A stretch of 5,218 bases of DNA. Origin: an uncultured Paracoccaceae bacterium. Its GTDB lineage: Bacteria > Pseudomonadota > Alphaproteobacteria > Rhodobacterales > Rhodobacteraceae. Below the pieces are notes generated by a model. That model worked only from the letters and a program-made list of their open reading frames with translations, was not told where the DNA came from and ran no database searches. The translations under genes and the position numbers were made by a program. Each line of letters begins with the position of its first letter. Within the stretch, counting starts at the first letter, position 1. This document shows, in pieces, positions 4,407 through 5,218 of this stretch. The stretch covers positions 1 to 5,218 of the forward strand of contig CAKZNY010000028.1 of assembly GCA_937132145.1 (NCBI GenBank). Direction: 5' to 3'.

Positions 4407-5218
4407 GGTCACGCTCCTGTAACAATGTGCGGGCGGTGATCAGACGCATGATCTCGTTTGTGCCCTCGAGGATTTGATGGACGCGCAAATCGCGCACGAT
4501 TTTCTCAATGCCGTAGTCGGTCAGATAACCGTAGCCACCCAGCATTTGCAGCGAGCCATTGGCGACCTCGAAGGCTGTGTCGGTTACGAATCGTTTGGCC
4601 ATGGCGCAGAATTTGCTGGCGTCCGGTGCGCCTGTATCCAGCTTCCATGCGGCTTGGCGCAGGAAGATGCGGGCGGCTTGCAGCTCGATTTCCATGTCTG
4701 CGACGCGGAATTGCAAGGCCTGGAATTTGTCGAGGGTTTTGCCGAAGGCTTCACGCTCGCCCATATAATTCAGTGCGATGTTCAGGGCTTTTTGTGCGCC
4801 CCCCAGCGCCGAGGCGGAAATGTTCAGCCGACCGCCATCAAGGCCCGCCATTGCGTAATTGAAACCTTTGCCCTCTTCGCCGATCAGATTATCGGTCGGG
4901 ATTTTGCAATCATCAAACTGCACCTGTGTTGTGGGTTGCGCCCTCCAGCCCATCTTCTTTTCCAACGCGCCGAAAGACAGGCCATCGGTGCCGGCCTCGA
5001 CTATGACCGAGGATATCCCTTTTGGTCCGCCTTGCCCTGTGCGCACCATCACGATGTAGGCGTCGGAATACCCGCCACCGGAGATGAACGCTTTGGTTCC
5101 GTTCAGGGTGTATCCACTGTTGGTTTTCGCGGCGCGGGTGCGCAGCGCCGCCGCATCGGAGCCGCTGCCAGGTTCGGTCAACGCATAGGAAAACACCTTT
5201 TCCATTGTGCAGATATCG
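4399..5218 (-). CDS. Acyl-CoA dehydrogenase, probable isobutyryl-CoA dehydrogenase (5'-truncated)
   Basis: An FAD-dependent acyl-CoA dehydrogenase running off the window edge; about 272 C-terminal residues of a protein usually near 380 are visible. It would oxidise isobutyryl-CoA to methacrylyl-CoA in valine breakdown, passing electrons to electron-transfer flavoprotein. Visible motifs are the first family signature, ALTEPGSGSDAAA, shortly after the truncated end, and the second, QMLGGYGYLTDYG, within 4489-4548, then VRDLRVHQILEGTNEIMR, whose Glu at 4465-4467 is the expected catalytic base. The GLDGGRLNI segment and the VHQILEGTNE tail resemble human ACAD8 more than general short-chain enzymes, and the next gene supports this choice; a branched-chain relative of other specificity remains possible. 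The frame is open through DICTMEKVFSYA to the edge, so the ATG at 5205 is internal, not the start. The TGA (4399-4401) overlaps the start of the hydrolase by 8 nt. Confidence 0.92.
   Translation of the reverse strand, partial: DICTMEKVFSYALTEPGSGSDAAALRTRAAKTNSGYTLNGTKAFISGGGYSDAYIVMVRTGQGGPKGISSVIVEAGTDGLSFGALEKKMGWRAQPTTQVQFDDCKIPTDNLIGEEGKGFNYAMAGLDGGRLNISASALGGAQKALNIALNYMGEREAFGKTLDKFQALQFRVADMEIELQAARIFLRQAAWKLDTGAPDASKFCAMAKRFVTDTAFEVANGSLQMLGGYGYLTDYGIEKIVRDLRVHQILEGTNEIMRLITARTLLQERDRG
4414..4418 (-). promoter_or_regulatory. Ribosome binding site AGGAG for the hydrolase-dehydrogenase gene
   Basis: On the minus strand AGGAG lies 7 nt before the GTG at 4406 and only 1 nt before the GTG at 4412, so it favours 4406. 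It is located within the last codons of the acyl-CoA dehydrogenase gene, consistent with coupled translation. Confidence 0.65.

Noticed and set aside
4458..4862. Plus-strand arginine/cysteine-rich open frame opposite the acyl-CoA dehydrogenase
   Set aside because: The composition is typical of an antisense shadow of a GC-rich gene; no motif or start signal.

Overview
The window looks like chromosomal DNA of an alphaproteobacterium, most likely a Rhodobacterales (Roseobacter-type) member. I judge this from the gene families, the moderate GC content (mid-fifties percent by eye) and a valine-catabolism cluster arranged as in that group. This is inference, since no rRNA or marker search could be run. 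No mobile element, tRNA, rRNA or CRISPR array is visible.

Layout. The plus strand (1-1995) carries the 3' end of uvrA (nucleotide excision repair ATPase), then a small P-loop kinase-like protein of the FlaR/adenylate-kinase-related type (576-1097), then a patatin-like RssA-type serine hydrolase (1090-1995). The last two overlap by 8 nt and the first gap is only 46 nt, so the three genes could be cotranscribed. The minus strand (2040-5218) converges on this block. Reading in its own direction, it has a 5'-truncated acyl-CoA dehydrogenase closest to isobutyryl-CoA dehydrogenase (4399-5218), then one long reading frame joining 3-hydroxyisobutyryl-CoA hydrolase to 3-hydroxyisobutyrate dehydrogenase (2499-4406), then a separate 108-aa secreted protein with its own ribosome binding site (2040-2366). 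There is no gene-free stretch over 300 bases; the longest is 132 bases (2367-2498).

How the genes work together. The dehydrogenase and the two domains of the long protein cover three of the four steps from isobutyryl-CoA to methylmalonate semialdehyde in valine breakdown: oxidation to methacrylyl-CoA, (hydration, enzyme not seen here), thioester hydrolysis to free 3-hydroxyisobutyrate, and NAD-dependent oxidation. The methylmalonate-semialdehyde dehydrogenase (mmsA) would be expected upstream, beyond position 5218.

The most unusual point is the in-frame joining of hydrolase and dehydrogenase, normally two separate genes. The joint still contains a well-spaced GGAGG ribosome binding site and the ATG expected for a free-standing mmsB. 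One base change (GAG to TAG at 3381-3383) would restore two genes. It may be a recent natural fusion by stop-codon loss, a gene making both a fusion and free MmsB, or a sequence error; the window alone cannot decide.
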